Shown: piece by piece, positions 18,511 through 26,035 of the stretch
How the letters are laid out: each line of letters begins with the position of its first letter
Numbering within the stretch: the stretch's first letter is position 1
From: VYFG01 sp965248685
Lineage (GTDB): Bacteria > Pseudomonadota > Gammaproteobacteria > Arenicellales > Poriferihabitantaceae
NCBI GenBank assembly: GCA_965248685.1
Contig: CBDFKC010000004.1
Coordinates: 496,001-560,000, forward strand
Direction: 5' to 3'
DNA length: 64,000 bases
Made by a program: the position numbers and the translations under genes
The notes under the pieces: model-generated
Told to the model about the DNA's origin: nothing
What the model saw: only the letters and a program-made list of their open reading frames with translations
The model's database searches: none

Positions 18511-18927
18511 TCAAGCTGCTAAAGATCGACACCCAACTCGACGGTCAGGTGCCACTCGAAACTGGCTGCCCGTCGGCAACGTCGCACTCAATCCAGAGAA
18601 AGAGCGGCTAACCGTTAGATAATCTATACTGCAACTACCCTGACAATTGCCGATAGTGGCTCCACTAATTGTTCCTTCGAACAGTATTTTGAAATCAATG
18701 ACTTGATTTCTTGTTGAAAGAAATACAATGCTAAATTTTTCTCGACTACAATCAGCCAGTGCGATTTTTAGGAATTCGACACAGTCTATGGGGGAACTAA
18801 TGAATGTATTGTTCATAAATTCTGGAATAAGTAGTTTGTAAGCTAAATCGATGATCTGATTCTTGTCTACTGGATCAAGAGTAAGATATTTTCCGGTCTG
18901 GTCTTTAACAAATGGATAATTTTTCAT
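18511..18927 (-). pseudogene. radC-like gene truncated after its first half
   Basis: The first 92 residues match the N-terminal part of the RadC JAB domain (EKFSIVFLSTRNQVIDFKIL, then FEGTISGATI). In a normal RadC this is followed by a PRE motif and HNHPSG. Here the frame passes at about 18,650 into unrelated, GC-richer sequence and stops at 18,511. The metal-binding half is therefore missing. The break coincides with the right edge of the GC-rich RHS block, so arrival of that block or a linked deletion may have cut the gene. The frame is otherwise intact and could still be translated. Confidence 0.6.
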
Positions 18928-19006
18928 GGTCTATCTCGAAGTAAGTAAATACTTGGAGAGCCATGTCGACTCTCCATAAAGAAAAGTCAGAAAGTACGAT
19001 TTACTG

Positions 19007-19519
19007 TTATTTCATATAGAAATAACAAATAGCAAGGCAAGCACTATCAAAGATAGATAGGCGAAGATCCTCAGATTGCCAAGGCTTACGGGCTGATGGC
19101 AATTTATACGCTAGATCGGGCAAATATGACGCCACAAGGCCTGCTCGCTGGTATTTGGTATAGGAACCAAATGATTCAAATACTGAAGACACTTCTTCTT
19201 TCGAAATAACCTTGCAGTTCACATTTTCTGATTTACAGATAGAAGGTAGTGATTTAATATTGTTCTTGATCGGCAACGGTCGTTTGTAGCCACTGTACGA
19301 TATGACACTGTCCACCTGACCATTTTCAATAAGAGATTTGATTCTCTTTCTGAATATTTCTGGATCATGACCAGTTACGTCTACATGCCCCCAATCAACG
19401 ACTGTTTTGGCGTCTTCAAAAAGAGTGAAACCAAATCCCCTGTAGGTTAAGTATATTGATAGTAGGCGTTCCTTCTCCGATGATACGATCAACGGCATCT
19501 CCTTTATATTTGCAATCAT
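19007..19519 (-). CDS. Putative RNase H-fold (RuvC-like) protein
   Basis: A 170-residue cytoplasmic protein. The N-terminal LLSIYLTYRGFGFTLFE followed by AKTVVDWGHVDV resembles the first two strands of RuvC/RNase H-fold proteins, and the end SEDLRLSIFDSACLAICYFY resembles the last acidic helix of such proteins. The usual catalytic Asp on strand 1 is not obvious (Y or T instead), so activity is uncertain. It overlaps the upstream XRE gene by 4 nt (TGA/ATG), so the two are translationally coupled. The fold call is inference from pattern only. Confidence 0.5.
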   Translation of the reverse strand: MIANIKEMPLIVSSEKERLLSIYLTYRGFGFTLFEDAKTVVDWGHVDVTGHDPEIFRKRIKSLIENGQVDSVISYSGYKRPLPIKNNIKSLPSICKSENVNCKVISKEEVSSVFESFGSYTKYQRAGLVASYLPDLAYKLPSARKPWQSEDLRLSIFDSACLAICYFYMK

Positions 19520-19884
19520 ATGTCGGAGTATTTAGAAGCTATTAATCCTGCTGTAGTATCTAGGAAACTTACTTTTCTTCGAATTTCTGGAGTCTGGTTG
19601 TGAAGCTCCAGTTGTTTTGACAACACGGCAATTCTTCTGAGTGTATGTAGAGCAATTTCTTTTGATAAATCTGGAAATATTTTCTCCAGGCATGAACCGA
19701 AGATAATTTGATAAGTCAGCGCTTTGGATATTCCGCCAGAAACAATTCCCTTTTCTGAGCAGTGTACAGAATGGCTGCTTTTAGCGCCCAGCATGTATGA
19801 AACCTCAGATTGACTGAGACCAGATTTTTTTCTGTAGGTTTTGGTGTAATTTGGATATCTTTTATCTTTGTTGTTTTTTTGCAT
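19516..19884 (-). CDS. XRE-like helix-turn-helix regulator
   Basis: A 122-residue protein with an N-terminal HTH (YRKKSGLSQSEVSYMLGAKS, then SVHCSEKGI) and a helical C-terminal part (TLRRIAVLSKQLELHNQTPE). It is coupled by a 4-nt overlap to the RNase H-like gene. A 10-bp inverted repeat around its promoter (19,896-19,930) is a likely autoregulatory site. The pair forms a two-gene leftward operon of unknown role; small XRE plus partner operons on islands often encode stability or control modules. Confidence 0.75.
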   Translation of the reverse strand: MQKNNKDKRYPNYTKTYRKKSGLSQSEVSYMLGAKSSHSVHCSEKGIVSGGISKALTYQIIFGSCLEKIFPDLSKEIALHTLRRIAVLSKQLELHNQTPEIRRKVSFLDTTAGLIASKYSDI

Positions 19885-19895
19885 ATAGAATTTAT

Positions 19896-19930
19896 TATCA
19901 CCAACGATAATAACTACTTTGCTGGTGATA
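19896..19930. promoter_or_regulatory. Inverted-repeat operator upstream of XRE gene
   Basis: TATCACCAAC at 19896-19905 and GCTGGTGATA at 19921-19930 form a 10-bp inverted repeat with one mismatch and 15 bp between arms. It starts 11 bp upstream of the XRE start at 19884. The position fits a repressor site overlapping the promoter; the assignment to that regulator is inferred. Confidence 0.55.
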
Positions 19931-20063
19931 TACCTTGATGTTACAGCAGGGGAATATTTCCAAAAGACAGAGATTTTCTGCTTAATCTGTTAGCAGCGAG
20001 ACATAAACTGGATAAGCTGTGCATATGTGGTGTGGCGTAGGGTATATGACAGTGCCTGCCTGG

Positions 20064-20143
20064 AAGTCCCCAATGTCCTGGAAGTCCCTACTTCAACATT
20101 GGTACCATTATTGAGCTTAGGACTTTAAGGATTTTGGGGACTT
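20064..20143. repeat. 10-bp inverted repeat near the AAA ATPase stop
   Basis: AAGTCCCCAA (20064-20073) and TTGGGGACTT (20134-20143) are perfect inverted copies with a 60-bp loop. A third related copy, CCTGGAAGTCCC, is repeated directly at about 20058 and 20077. The site lies between the ends of two leftward operons. It could be a protein-binding site or a weak hairpin; no T-run follows. Confidence 0.4.
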
Positions 20144-20151
20144 TGTAGAAC

Positions 20152-21504
20152 CTAGACTGAGTATCGGCTGTACAAAGCAGACAACAAGTTGTGAAGTCCG
20201 TTTTCATCAAGAATAAAATTTCCATTTGATTTTCTTGTTGAAATATTCAGGTTATTTCGAACAATACTACCGATCCACTTCGCAGTGACCTTCCTTTCGT
20301 AATAACTGGAATATTCGAAAGAAAACTCAGCTGTGATCTCTTTTATTGTTAGCGGCCGTTTTTCAGACTGCAATTGCTTAATAGTAAACAGTACCTGGGC
20401 TTCTAAGCCCTCAGAACGCCGATTTAACAGCAATTGGCTGTACTTACAGGCTATCTGTATGATTCTTTCCCTGTCGGCCATATTGTGGGCTACAGCGGCT
20501 AACGGAGAGAATATCTGATCTATTCTGCCTTCAATTCTATGTATTTTGGGAAGTTCTACAGGCTTTATCTTAAACCTCATCTTAAAACGGTAAGACAGAA
20601 GCTTATTCCTTAGACTCAATGCCTCTTGTTCGAAGTGTGTTGGTAACGTGGTTGGAATGTCCATACGAGATGTGGTTGGATTAAACTTTTCGGATATAAA
20701 TCGAGACTCCAATGCTTGGTCTGTATAGTGGTTCCTTGAGGCAATAATTTTTGGGCCAAATACATTGTAAGAAATTGGTTGGTACTTTCCGTTGGAATCT
20801 GGTGTAACCCTTAGAATTGGAAAGCCAGAAGAATTTCCGTTGTTTAATATTTTGGCAATATCCGATCTTTCATCTGTGAAGCTAAAGTCTGCTTCATCGA
20901 GAATCAGCGTTCCTCGCACTTTGTCCGTGATATGAAACAAGGCAGCAGTGGAAGTCCCTCCTGAAGCAAATACTGGTTTGTAGCATATAGAGCCAAGAAC
21001 TTTTAGGAACCTAGTCTTTCCTGACCCAAAATCTCCAACCTTACGAAGATACGGCAATTCATTGAAACAATCATATACCCACGACAGCAAAACATAGTAA
21101 GTTGATAGCAGCTCAAAATCGTTTGATAAATCGACATACCTATGGACAAACTTTCTAACTTCGGACACAAGACCATCAATAGACTCGAATTCTACTGGCT
21201 CAGATGGCAGCAGAATTAGGTTTTCCACAATTAGATTGTTTGATGCAGAAAATGGAAGCAGTGCTTTACCATCGAGGGACTTAATATTTCTTACGATGGC
21301 AATTTTGTCCGGATAGCGAACAGCCAGTTTAGTATCCCTTTTTGTCTTATCTAGAACTGTTTCAATAACAACACCGTTTGGAAGAACTTCGGAGAGAACC
21401 TGACTTAGTGCCACTTTTGATTTGGCGTTAGTGAACTCTCCGGTTTTTCGGGTAATAACATTATTCTTCGTATTAATACTTTGATCCACGTTTCTATTCT
21501 TCAT
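20152..21504 (-). CDS. AAA-type ATPase with C-terminal winged helix (replication/mobilisation-like)
   Basis: A 450-residue cytoplasmic P-loop protein. Walker A GDFGSGKT is at residues 157-164, Walker B GTLILDEADF at 198-207, and ASRNHYTDQALESRFI near residue 260 is a sensor/arginine-finger-like motif. The C-terminal 100 residues (PLTIKEITAEFSFEYSSYYE and following) look like a winged helix-turn-helix. This arrangement is seen in plasmid, phage and island proteins related to primase-helicases (D5/DUF927-like) that lack a primase domain. It stands alone on the minus strand, divergent from the small gene and recombinase at 21.6-23.4 kb. A role in replication of the excised element is inference. 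Confidence 0.65.
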   Translation of the reverse strand: MKNRNVDQSINTKNNVITRKTGEFTNAKSKVALSQVLSEVLPNGVVIETVLDKTKRDTKLAVRYPDKIAIVRNIKSLDGKALLPFSASNNLIVENLILLPSEPVEFESIDGLVSEVRKFVHRYVDLSNDFELLSTYYVLLSWVYDCFNELPYLRKVGDFGSGKTRFLKVLGSICYKPVFASGGTSTAALFHITDKVRGTLILDEADFSFTDERSDIAKILNNGNSSGFPILRVTPDSNGKYQPISYNVFGPKIIASRNHYTDQALESRFISEKFNPTTSRMDIPTTLPTHFEQEALSLRNKLLSYRFKMRFKIKPVELPKIHRIEGRIDQIFSPLAAVAHNMADRERIIQIACKYSQLLLNRRSEGLEAQVLFTIKQLQSEKRPLTIKEITAEFSFEYSSYYERKVTAKWIGSIVRNNLNISTRKSNGNFILDENGLHNLLSALYSRYSV

Positions 21505-21638
21505 AGCCTATAAGAATAATGTAGTTTGGAAAAACAAAAAGGCGCACATAAACCGGATAACTCGATCAGGTTTTACAGAGAAACTGCATCTTTTATATCG
21601 GCACAAAAAACATACAATCAGAGAAATATCTTTAACAT

Positions 21639-21803
21639 ATGTCTAACTTCTCAGAACCTACAAAAAAATACTACCGAGATTACCTAAAAGACAAACTTGG
21701 GTTGGTTTTGACAGAAGAAGAACTTGAATCTGATTTGCAATCATTTGCAGAACTGTTCTACATATTTGCTGGCTTAGACTCAGATGGCAGAGCGCTAGAT
21801 TAG
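21639..21803 (+). CDS. Small acidic protein upstream of the recombinase
   Basis: A 54-residue frame from ATG 21639 to TAG 21803. The sequence is rich in Glu, Asp and Lys, with an amphipathic helix TEEELESDLQSFAELFYIF. It lies 34 bp upstream of the recombinase start and is probably co-transcribed. Small acidic partners of serine recombinases can act as recombination directionality factors, but nothing in the sequence proves this. No strong ribosome-binding site is visible. Confidence 0.5.
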   Translation: MSNFSEPTKKYYRDYLKDKLGLVLTEEELESDLQSFAELFYIFAGLDSDGRALD

Positions 21804-21837
21804 GAGTATTTAGCAATATTTGTATAATTCAATCAAT

Positions 21838-23394
21838 ATGCGATACATTTTATATTGTAGAAAATCAACACCAGGTGCAGACAAGAAAAACAAGCAAGCT
21901 CTTTCAATTCCAGCACAAAAAAGAGAGCTGCTTGCGTATGCAAAACAGAGAGATTTGAATATCGTAGAACAATATTCTGAATGTCGATCTGCACAGTCTC
22001 TAGGAAGACCAGAGTTTGGCAAGATGATGAGTGATTTTGAGAAAGGTAAAGCTGATGGTATTTTGTGTTGGCATCCCAATAGACTTGCCAGAAACATGGT
22101 CGATGGAGGAAGGATACTTGGTTTGCTACAGACAGGAGTAATCTCGAAAATCTCTACACCAGATCAAGAGTACTTGCCCAAAGACCCAATTTGGTCATTA
22201 CTTTTTGCATTTGGTGAATCTACGCAGTCTAGCAAGGACTTATCCAAAAATGTCTTGCGTGGGAATAAACAAAAATTAATAGAGGGAGGTTGGCCTAGCA
22301 TGGCTCCGATAGGATACCTAAATGACAAGGCCGAGAAAACGATAATATTAGACCCTGACAGGTATATGTTTATAAAAAGCATATTCGAGGAGTATGCTAC
22401 TGGCTGTACAAGTATTAAGGACATCTCCAACAAACTATATTTGCGTGGGCTACGAACTAAGGCAGGCAAGGCCGAGGGCAAAAAGGTTCATAAGAGTAAA
22501 ATTCATGTAATATTGAGAAATCCTTTTTACTACGGAATGATGGAGAGCCACGGACGTATGTATCGTGGAAATCACTCGCCGATTATATCTAAAAGTCTGT
22601 TTGATAAGTGTCAAGATATTTTAGATAAGAAGAGTAAGCCTCGACGGCAAAAACATAACTTTATATTTGTTGGACTATGTATCTGTGAAGAATGTGGCTG
22701 TGCCATCACCGCAGAATATCAAAGAGGCCATTCGTATTATCATTGCACAAACGGAAAGAATATCTGCTCTCAAAGAAAAAACTATTTGAGAGGTCATGTA
22801 CTGGAGAAAATGCTTACAGATACGCTATTTGCAAGCAAGTGGCTGAACAAAGAAGTAATTAACTGTTTATACTATTCTGCTAGGGATGATTGTAAGAAAT
22901 TTAATCGAGAAAATGAAGAAAAAATATCGATATTGCAGAAGAAGGTTGCCGAACTCAAAGAACGTAAGTCTAGACTACTGGATACCTATTTATCAGAAAA
23001 AATAGAAGAACCTTTATTTGATAATAAAGATGCAGAGATTGATAATGAAATTGTATTGTCGGAGGATGAGCTATTAAACCTACGAAATATAGATCAAGCC
23101 CATTCCACTATTGAACAAACTAAAAACGTCCTAGATTTGTTTGTATACAACAAAAAGCACTATTTTGATCTGAATGATGAACGAAAAAGACTAGTACTAT
23201 TCAAAACACTATTGAACGTATCAATAAAAGATCGGAAAGTCATTAATTTACAATACAGATCGCCATATACAAGGTTGATTTCAACCCCCGAAAAACCAAT
23301 TTTTTCGATTTTGTGCTCCTGGTGGGACGATGTCCGAACATGGATTGAAAATAATCATGATCAAAATTCCGAGAAAGAGACTGGGTGTATGTAA
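21838..23394 (+). CDS. Large serine recombinase (site-specific integrase)
   Basis: A complete large serine recombinase of about 518 residues. The resolvase catalytic domain begins MRYILYCRKS with the nucleophile Ser10; further conserved motifs are ADGILCWHPNRLARN and a Recombinase domain starting MAPIGYLND. A zinc ribbon follows (C-x4-C-x2-C around CICEECGC, then C near HCTNGKNIC), and a coiled coil from about residue 355 completes the family plan. ATG 21838 places the resolvase strand at the N-terminus as in relatives; a TTG at 21820 is less likely. It probably integrates and excises the element or a sub-element. A 15-bp imperfect repeat at its 3' end and 170 bp downstream may mark an att site. 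Confidence 0.92.
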   Translation: MRYILYCRKSTPGADKKNKQALSIPAQKRELLAYAKQRDLNIVEQYSECRSAQSLGRPEFGKMMSDFEKGKADGILCWHPNRLARNMVDGGRILGLLQTGVISKISTPDQEYLPKDPIWSLLFAFGESTQSSKDLSKNVLRGNKQKLIEGGWPSMAPIGYLNDKAEKTIILDPDRYMFIKSIFEEYATGCTSIKDISNKLYLRGLRTKAGKAEGKKVHKSKIHVILRNPFYYGMMESHGRMYRGNHSPIISKSLFDKCQDILDKKSKPRRQKHNFIFVGLCICEECGCAITAEYQRGHSYYHCTNGKNICSQRKNYLRGHVLEKMLTDTLFASKWLNKEVINCLYYSARDDCKKFNRENEEKISILQKKVAELKERKSRLLDTYLSEKIEEPLFDNKDAEIDNEIVLSEDELLNLRNIDQAHSTIEQTKNVLDLFVYNKKHYFDLNDERKRLVLFKTLLNVSIKDRKVINLQYRSPYTRLISTPEKPIFSILCSWWDDVRTWIENNHDQNSEKETGCM

Positions 23395-23498
23395 ATATTT
23401 ATGCTCCAGAAAAGCTGATTCTTGTTATTTACAAAGACCTTACATTAATATTAATACAGTCTTGCGCCTTGGCAATTATTGTACTCCTAGTGGGACGA
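23316..23498. repeat. Imperfect 15-bp direct repeat at the recombinase 3' end (possible att core)
   Basis: CTCCTGGTGGGACGA at 23316-23330 (inside the last codons of the recombinase) recurs as CTCCTAGTGGGACGA at 23484-23498. Read in reverse, each resembles the CCCACCA-type 3' acceptor end of a tRNA. Attachment sites of integrases often lie just beyond the integrase gene, so this may be a core repeat or its relic. Confidence 0.35.
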
Positions 23499-23686
23499 AG
23501 CGGCGAAGATATACAGGTAATACTAATAATAAATCTTAGTGGCCAGTGTCTACGTAGGTGTATTAACGAAAACTAGTCGAGGCTATAGTGGCAGGTAAGA
23601 AGGAGGTGGAGTGAAAATCACGCTGTCTTCGCCACTGTTGAAGATATATAATCGTTATCAGCGAGATAAGAAGATAAAGAAGTGCC

Positions 23687-23847
23687 TGTTGATTTGTACC
23701 GCAATTTGACCCACTGCTTGTACAGAAAACTGATCCATTAGAAACATGGGAAGTCCCGGCCCGAGTTTAGAATTGCGTAACATTGGTGGGTCAAACTAAG
23801 ATACAACTACTTGCCAGGTTTGAATCAAATTTGAATGCAAATCAACA
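23687..23847 (+). mobile_element. 161-bp TG...CA miniature element, copy A
   Basis: Begins TGTTGATTTG and ends CAAATCAACA, a perfect 10-bp terminal inverted repeat that extends imperfectly to 22 bp (about 17 of 22 match). It has no coding capacity. Copy B at 36588-36748 has the same length and orientation with about 12 mismatches by my count. TG...CA ends resemble those of IS21-type elements, so both may be internally deleted IS21-like derivatives; this affiliation is inferred. No clear target duplication flanks this copy. Confidence 0.75.
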
Positions 23848-23848
23848 T

Positions 23849-23991
23849 GTGTGGTTTGATGAATGGGAAATCAAACCTGGGCAGTCAATCGTCGGTGGTA
23901 TAGAGCAGGGCTAGTGGATTGTGATGTGTTTGTGATTATCTGGAGCGAAAGCGCTAAAGCATCGAACTGGGTATGGGTGAGTGAGTGGTAG
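23849..23991 (+). pseudogene. TIR-domain gene fragment, frameshifted
   Basis: Immediately after miniature element copy A, one frame reads VWFDEWEIKPGQSIVGGIEQ. After a one-base shift at about 23,910 the next frame reads GLVDCDVFVIIWSESAKASN, then WVWVSEW and a stop. This is the middle of a TIR domain: the WFDEWEI/GxSI segment followed by DxFVIxxSxxxxxSxW. Start and end are missing. TIR domains act as NAD-degrading effectors in bacterial defence. The remnant sits at the end of a cassette that contains CBASS, so it may be the ruin of a further defence gene truncated by the mobile element. Confidence 0.65.
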
Positions 23992-24095
23992 TTCTTACTC
24001 CCATTTTTATGAAAAATAACTTGTCGAGCCATTTTCTGGTATTTCCAGAAACTATTGGAACCGATGCGCCTTCATCTGCACTGATTAGAGTGTCG

Positions 24096-24608
24096 CTATG
24101 GACGAGGCCGAGCGAAACCACGGATACGTCGGCGGATCTCATCTAGCGGCAAAAACACTAGCGGGTCATCGCGAAACACACGCATTGCCGCCTGTAGCAC
24201 TGTTCGGTCCACTAGAGCGCATTGATCAAGTTGATCAGCCACCCACAACACACCGTGTACTTCCACGGCTTTCTCCGTGGCTACCGCTCGTAGATTGGCA
24301 TCCCCGGTCATCAAAATCGCGTTATCGAGTTCCTCGGCCATTCTTAACGCGAAACAGTCGTTGAGATGAAGCGCCGGATGGGCGTTGAAATAATTGACTG
24401 CGTGTGCAACGCTGTCACCGTCTAACTCTTGTACTTCAAGACCGCGATGTTGCAGCTGGGTTTTTTCTGCTGCCGTTAGTCGGTGCAGTTCGTCATCAAA
24501 CAACATGTGCGGGATCACGAAAGAGTAGGGCAATTCCAATAACGCGAACAGCAAGTCAACTTTGTGCAGATCTATAATGCACGAGGTATCACTGACAACA
24601 ATTCGCAT
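24096..24608 (-). CDS. PIN-domain protein, partner of the XRE/ImmA protein
   Basis: A 170-residue PIN-fold protein, the fold of VapC-type and other RNases. Four acidic positions expected in the active site are present: D7 (VVSDTSCIIDL), E40 (MLFDDEL), D84 (LHLNDCFALRMAEEL) and D103 (ILMTGDANLRAVA). The gene starts inside the 3' end of the XRE/ImmA gene (20-bp overlap), so the two are co-translated. This arrangement of a DNA-binding metalloprotease-like protein with a PIN protein looks like a toxin-antitoxin or regulatory pair. PIN is the likely toxic RNase; that pairing is inference. Confidence 0.8.
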   Translation of the reverse strand: MRIVVSDTSCIIDLHKVDLLFALLELPYSFVIPHMLFDDELHRLTAAEKTQLQHRGLEVQELDGDSVAHAVNYFNAHPALHLNDCFALRMAEELDNAILMTGDANLRAVATEKAVEVHGVLWVADQLDQCALVDRTVLQAAMRVFRDDPLVFLPLDEIRRRIRGFARPRP

Positions 24609-25683
24609 CGCTAGCCGCGGGGCCCTTCATGGCCTGTTCAATGCACTCAAGAGGCAGCTTTAGTAATTCCATTGCCTTGCTAGGCGAGATGTAGCGTTCT
24701 GCCAGTGCCCAATAGCACAGTCGATCAAATCGACGTGGCTTTTCGAATTCACCACGCTTGTCCTCGGGCTCGATCGGGTAGGGTTCAACAAATCGCCAGC
24801 CTTTCGCATAGGTCTGAAAAGCGTACGATAGGGCCTGTTCGTCGATAACGCCAATCTTCTTTAGGCGCACCAGCAGCGCGGCGGCGCTAACGCGGTAGGC
24901 GCGCTTTAGCTGCACCAACTCCTGATAGCCGAGTGCCTTTCGCTGACGACCGGTTTCTTGAATCAGATGTGCTTTAGGCACAAGAAACGCACCAGCAAAT
25001 GCGTTGGCGGCCTTCTCATGATCGACCGGCGACTCCTCATCGATAATGCGGTGACCTAGTTCGTGGGCCAAAGTCAGGCGTCGTCGCTCCAACGAGTGAC
25101 TGACGTTAACGACGACCACCGACAGGTTGTCCTGATTGTCGGATCGGTTTACCAGACAGGTCAGGCCAGAGACACTGTTCGGCAGTTCAGTTAACACGAC
25201 TTTGATGCCCTGTTCTTCAAGCAGCTCGGTCATATTCGGGATCGCATCAATACCAAGATGCCAGGCGTTTCGTAGCTCCATCGCCAAGTCATCTGCTTCT
25301 TCGACACAGCCCAAAAATCGACTCTTGAGTTTCGGCACGCGCCATTCGGCGCTGCTTTGTTCAAGAATTTTTTCAACCGCCAAATACCGCTCAAGATGAT
25401 CAATCACCGAGGCCTCTACTGCGGCACGATCACGCGCGGAAGTGCCTGATTGCTTGCGAAACTCCATACCCTCTAGTTCAAGGACCTGGTTGCTGAGCAA
25501 ATACTCCGGCGCTACCCCAAGGGTTTTGGCCAGGTCCATAAGTACACGGGAGCCTGGCATCATCTCTCCGCGCTCATATTTGCCGATCGCCTGGGCGCTA
25601 ACTTCATTGTTCAGGGCATCTGACAGAGCGCGCAGAGACAGGCCGGCCTTTTTACGTGCTAGCTTCAATCGTTCACCAAACAT
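24589..25683 (-). CDS. XRE helix-turn-helix + ImmA/IrrE metallopeptidase protein
   Basis: A 364-residue two-domain protein. Residues 1-65 are a Cro/CI HTH (LSLRALSDALNNEVSAQAIG then KYERGEMMPGS). Residues about 150-250 carry the ImmA/IrrE (M78) zinc-peptidase motif LAHELGH (H207, E208, H211) with the third ligand in DHEKAANAFAGAFLVP (E223). ImmA/IrrE proteins cleave repressors to derepress mobile elements or stress genes. It heads a leftward operon with the PIN gene, divergent from the DUF2188/CBASS operon across only about 100 bp, so it may also control that operon. Confidence 0.88.
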   Translation of the reverse strand: MFGERLKLARKKAGLSLRALSDALNNEVSAQAIGKYERGEMMPGSRVLMDLAKTLGVAPEYLLSNQVLELEGMEFRKQSGTSARDRAAVEASVIDHLERYLAVEKILEQSSAEWRVPKLKSRFLGCVEEADDLAMELRNAWHLGIDAIPNMTELLEEQGIKVVLTELPNSVSGLTCLVNRSDNQDNLSVVVVNVSHSLERRRLTLAHELGHRIIDEESPVDHEKAANAFAGAFLVPKAHLIQETGRQRKALGYQELVQLKRAYRVSAAALLVRLKKIGVIDEQALSYAFQTYAKGWRFVEPYPIEPEDKRGEFEKPRRFDRLCYWALAERYISPSKAMELLKLPLECIEQAMKGPAASDANCCQ

Positions 25684-25782
25684 GTCGGTCTCCCTTGCTT
25701 TTCACTGGTTTACATTCTACAATAGATTTACAATTTGTAAACCTCTACGAGATTACGATATCACAAACACACGGTGAATGTT

Positions 25783-26007
25783 ATGTCAAAACGCAATCAA
25801 CACATAGTACGTCACAGCGACGGTTGGGCGGTGCGCGGCGCTGGTTCCCAAAAGGCCACCTCTGTCCACTCAACCCAGCTCGAAGCCATTGATGCTGGCC
25901 GGCGAATTGCCCAAGCTCAGAAGACCGAGCTTTTTGTTCACGGCCGCGATGGGCGTATTCGGGAGCGCGACTCTTTCGGCAATGATCCGTTTCCACCGAA
26001 GGGCTAA
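25783..26007 (+). CDS. DUF2188-family small protein heading the CBASS operon
   Basis: A 74-residue protein with the full DUF2188 pattern: NQHIVRHSDGWAVRGAGS at the N-terminus, and ELFVHGRDGRIRERDSFGND, then PFPPKG at the end. DUF2188 proteins are small, cytoplasmic and of unknown function. The ATG at 25783 (MSKRNQ) matches family starts; a GTG three codons upstream is less likely. The gene lies 28 bp upstream of the CD-NTase on the same strand and is probably in the same transcript, so an accessory role in this CBASS locus is possible but not shown. Confidence 0.75.
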   Translation: MSKRNQHIVRHSDGWAVRGAGSQKATSVHSTQLEAIDAGRRIAQAQKTELFVHGRDGRIRERDSFGNDPFPPKG

Positions 26008-26035
26008 CCCGTCTTAAGGGACACAGTACTCCATC

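Noticed and set aside
21838..23394. Recombinase as part of a diversity-generating or retron system
   Set aside because: No reverse transcriptase motif (such as YADD) was found anywhere in the window.
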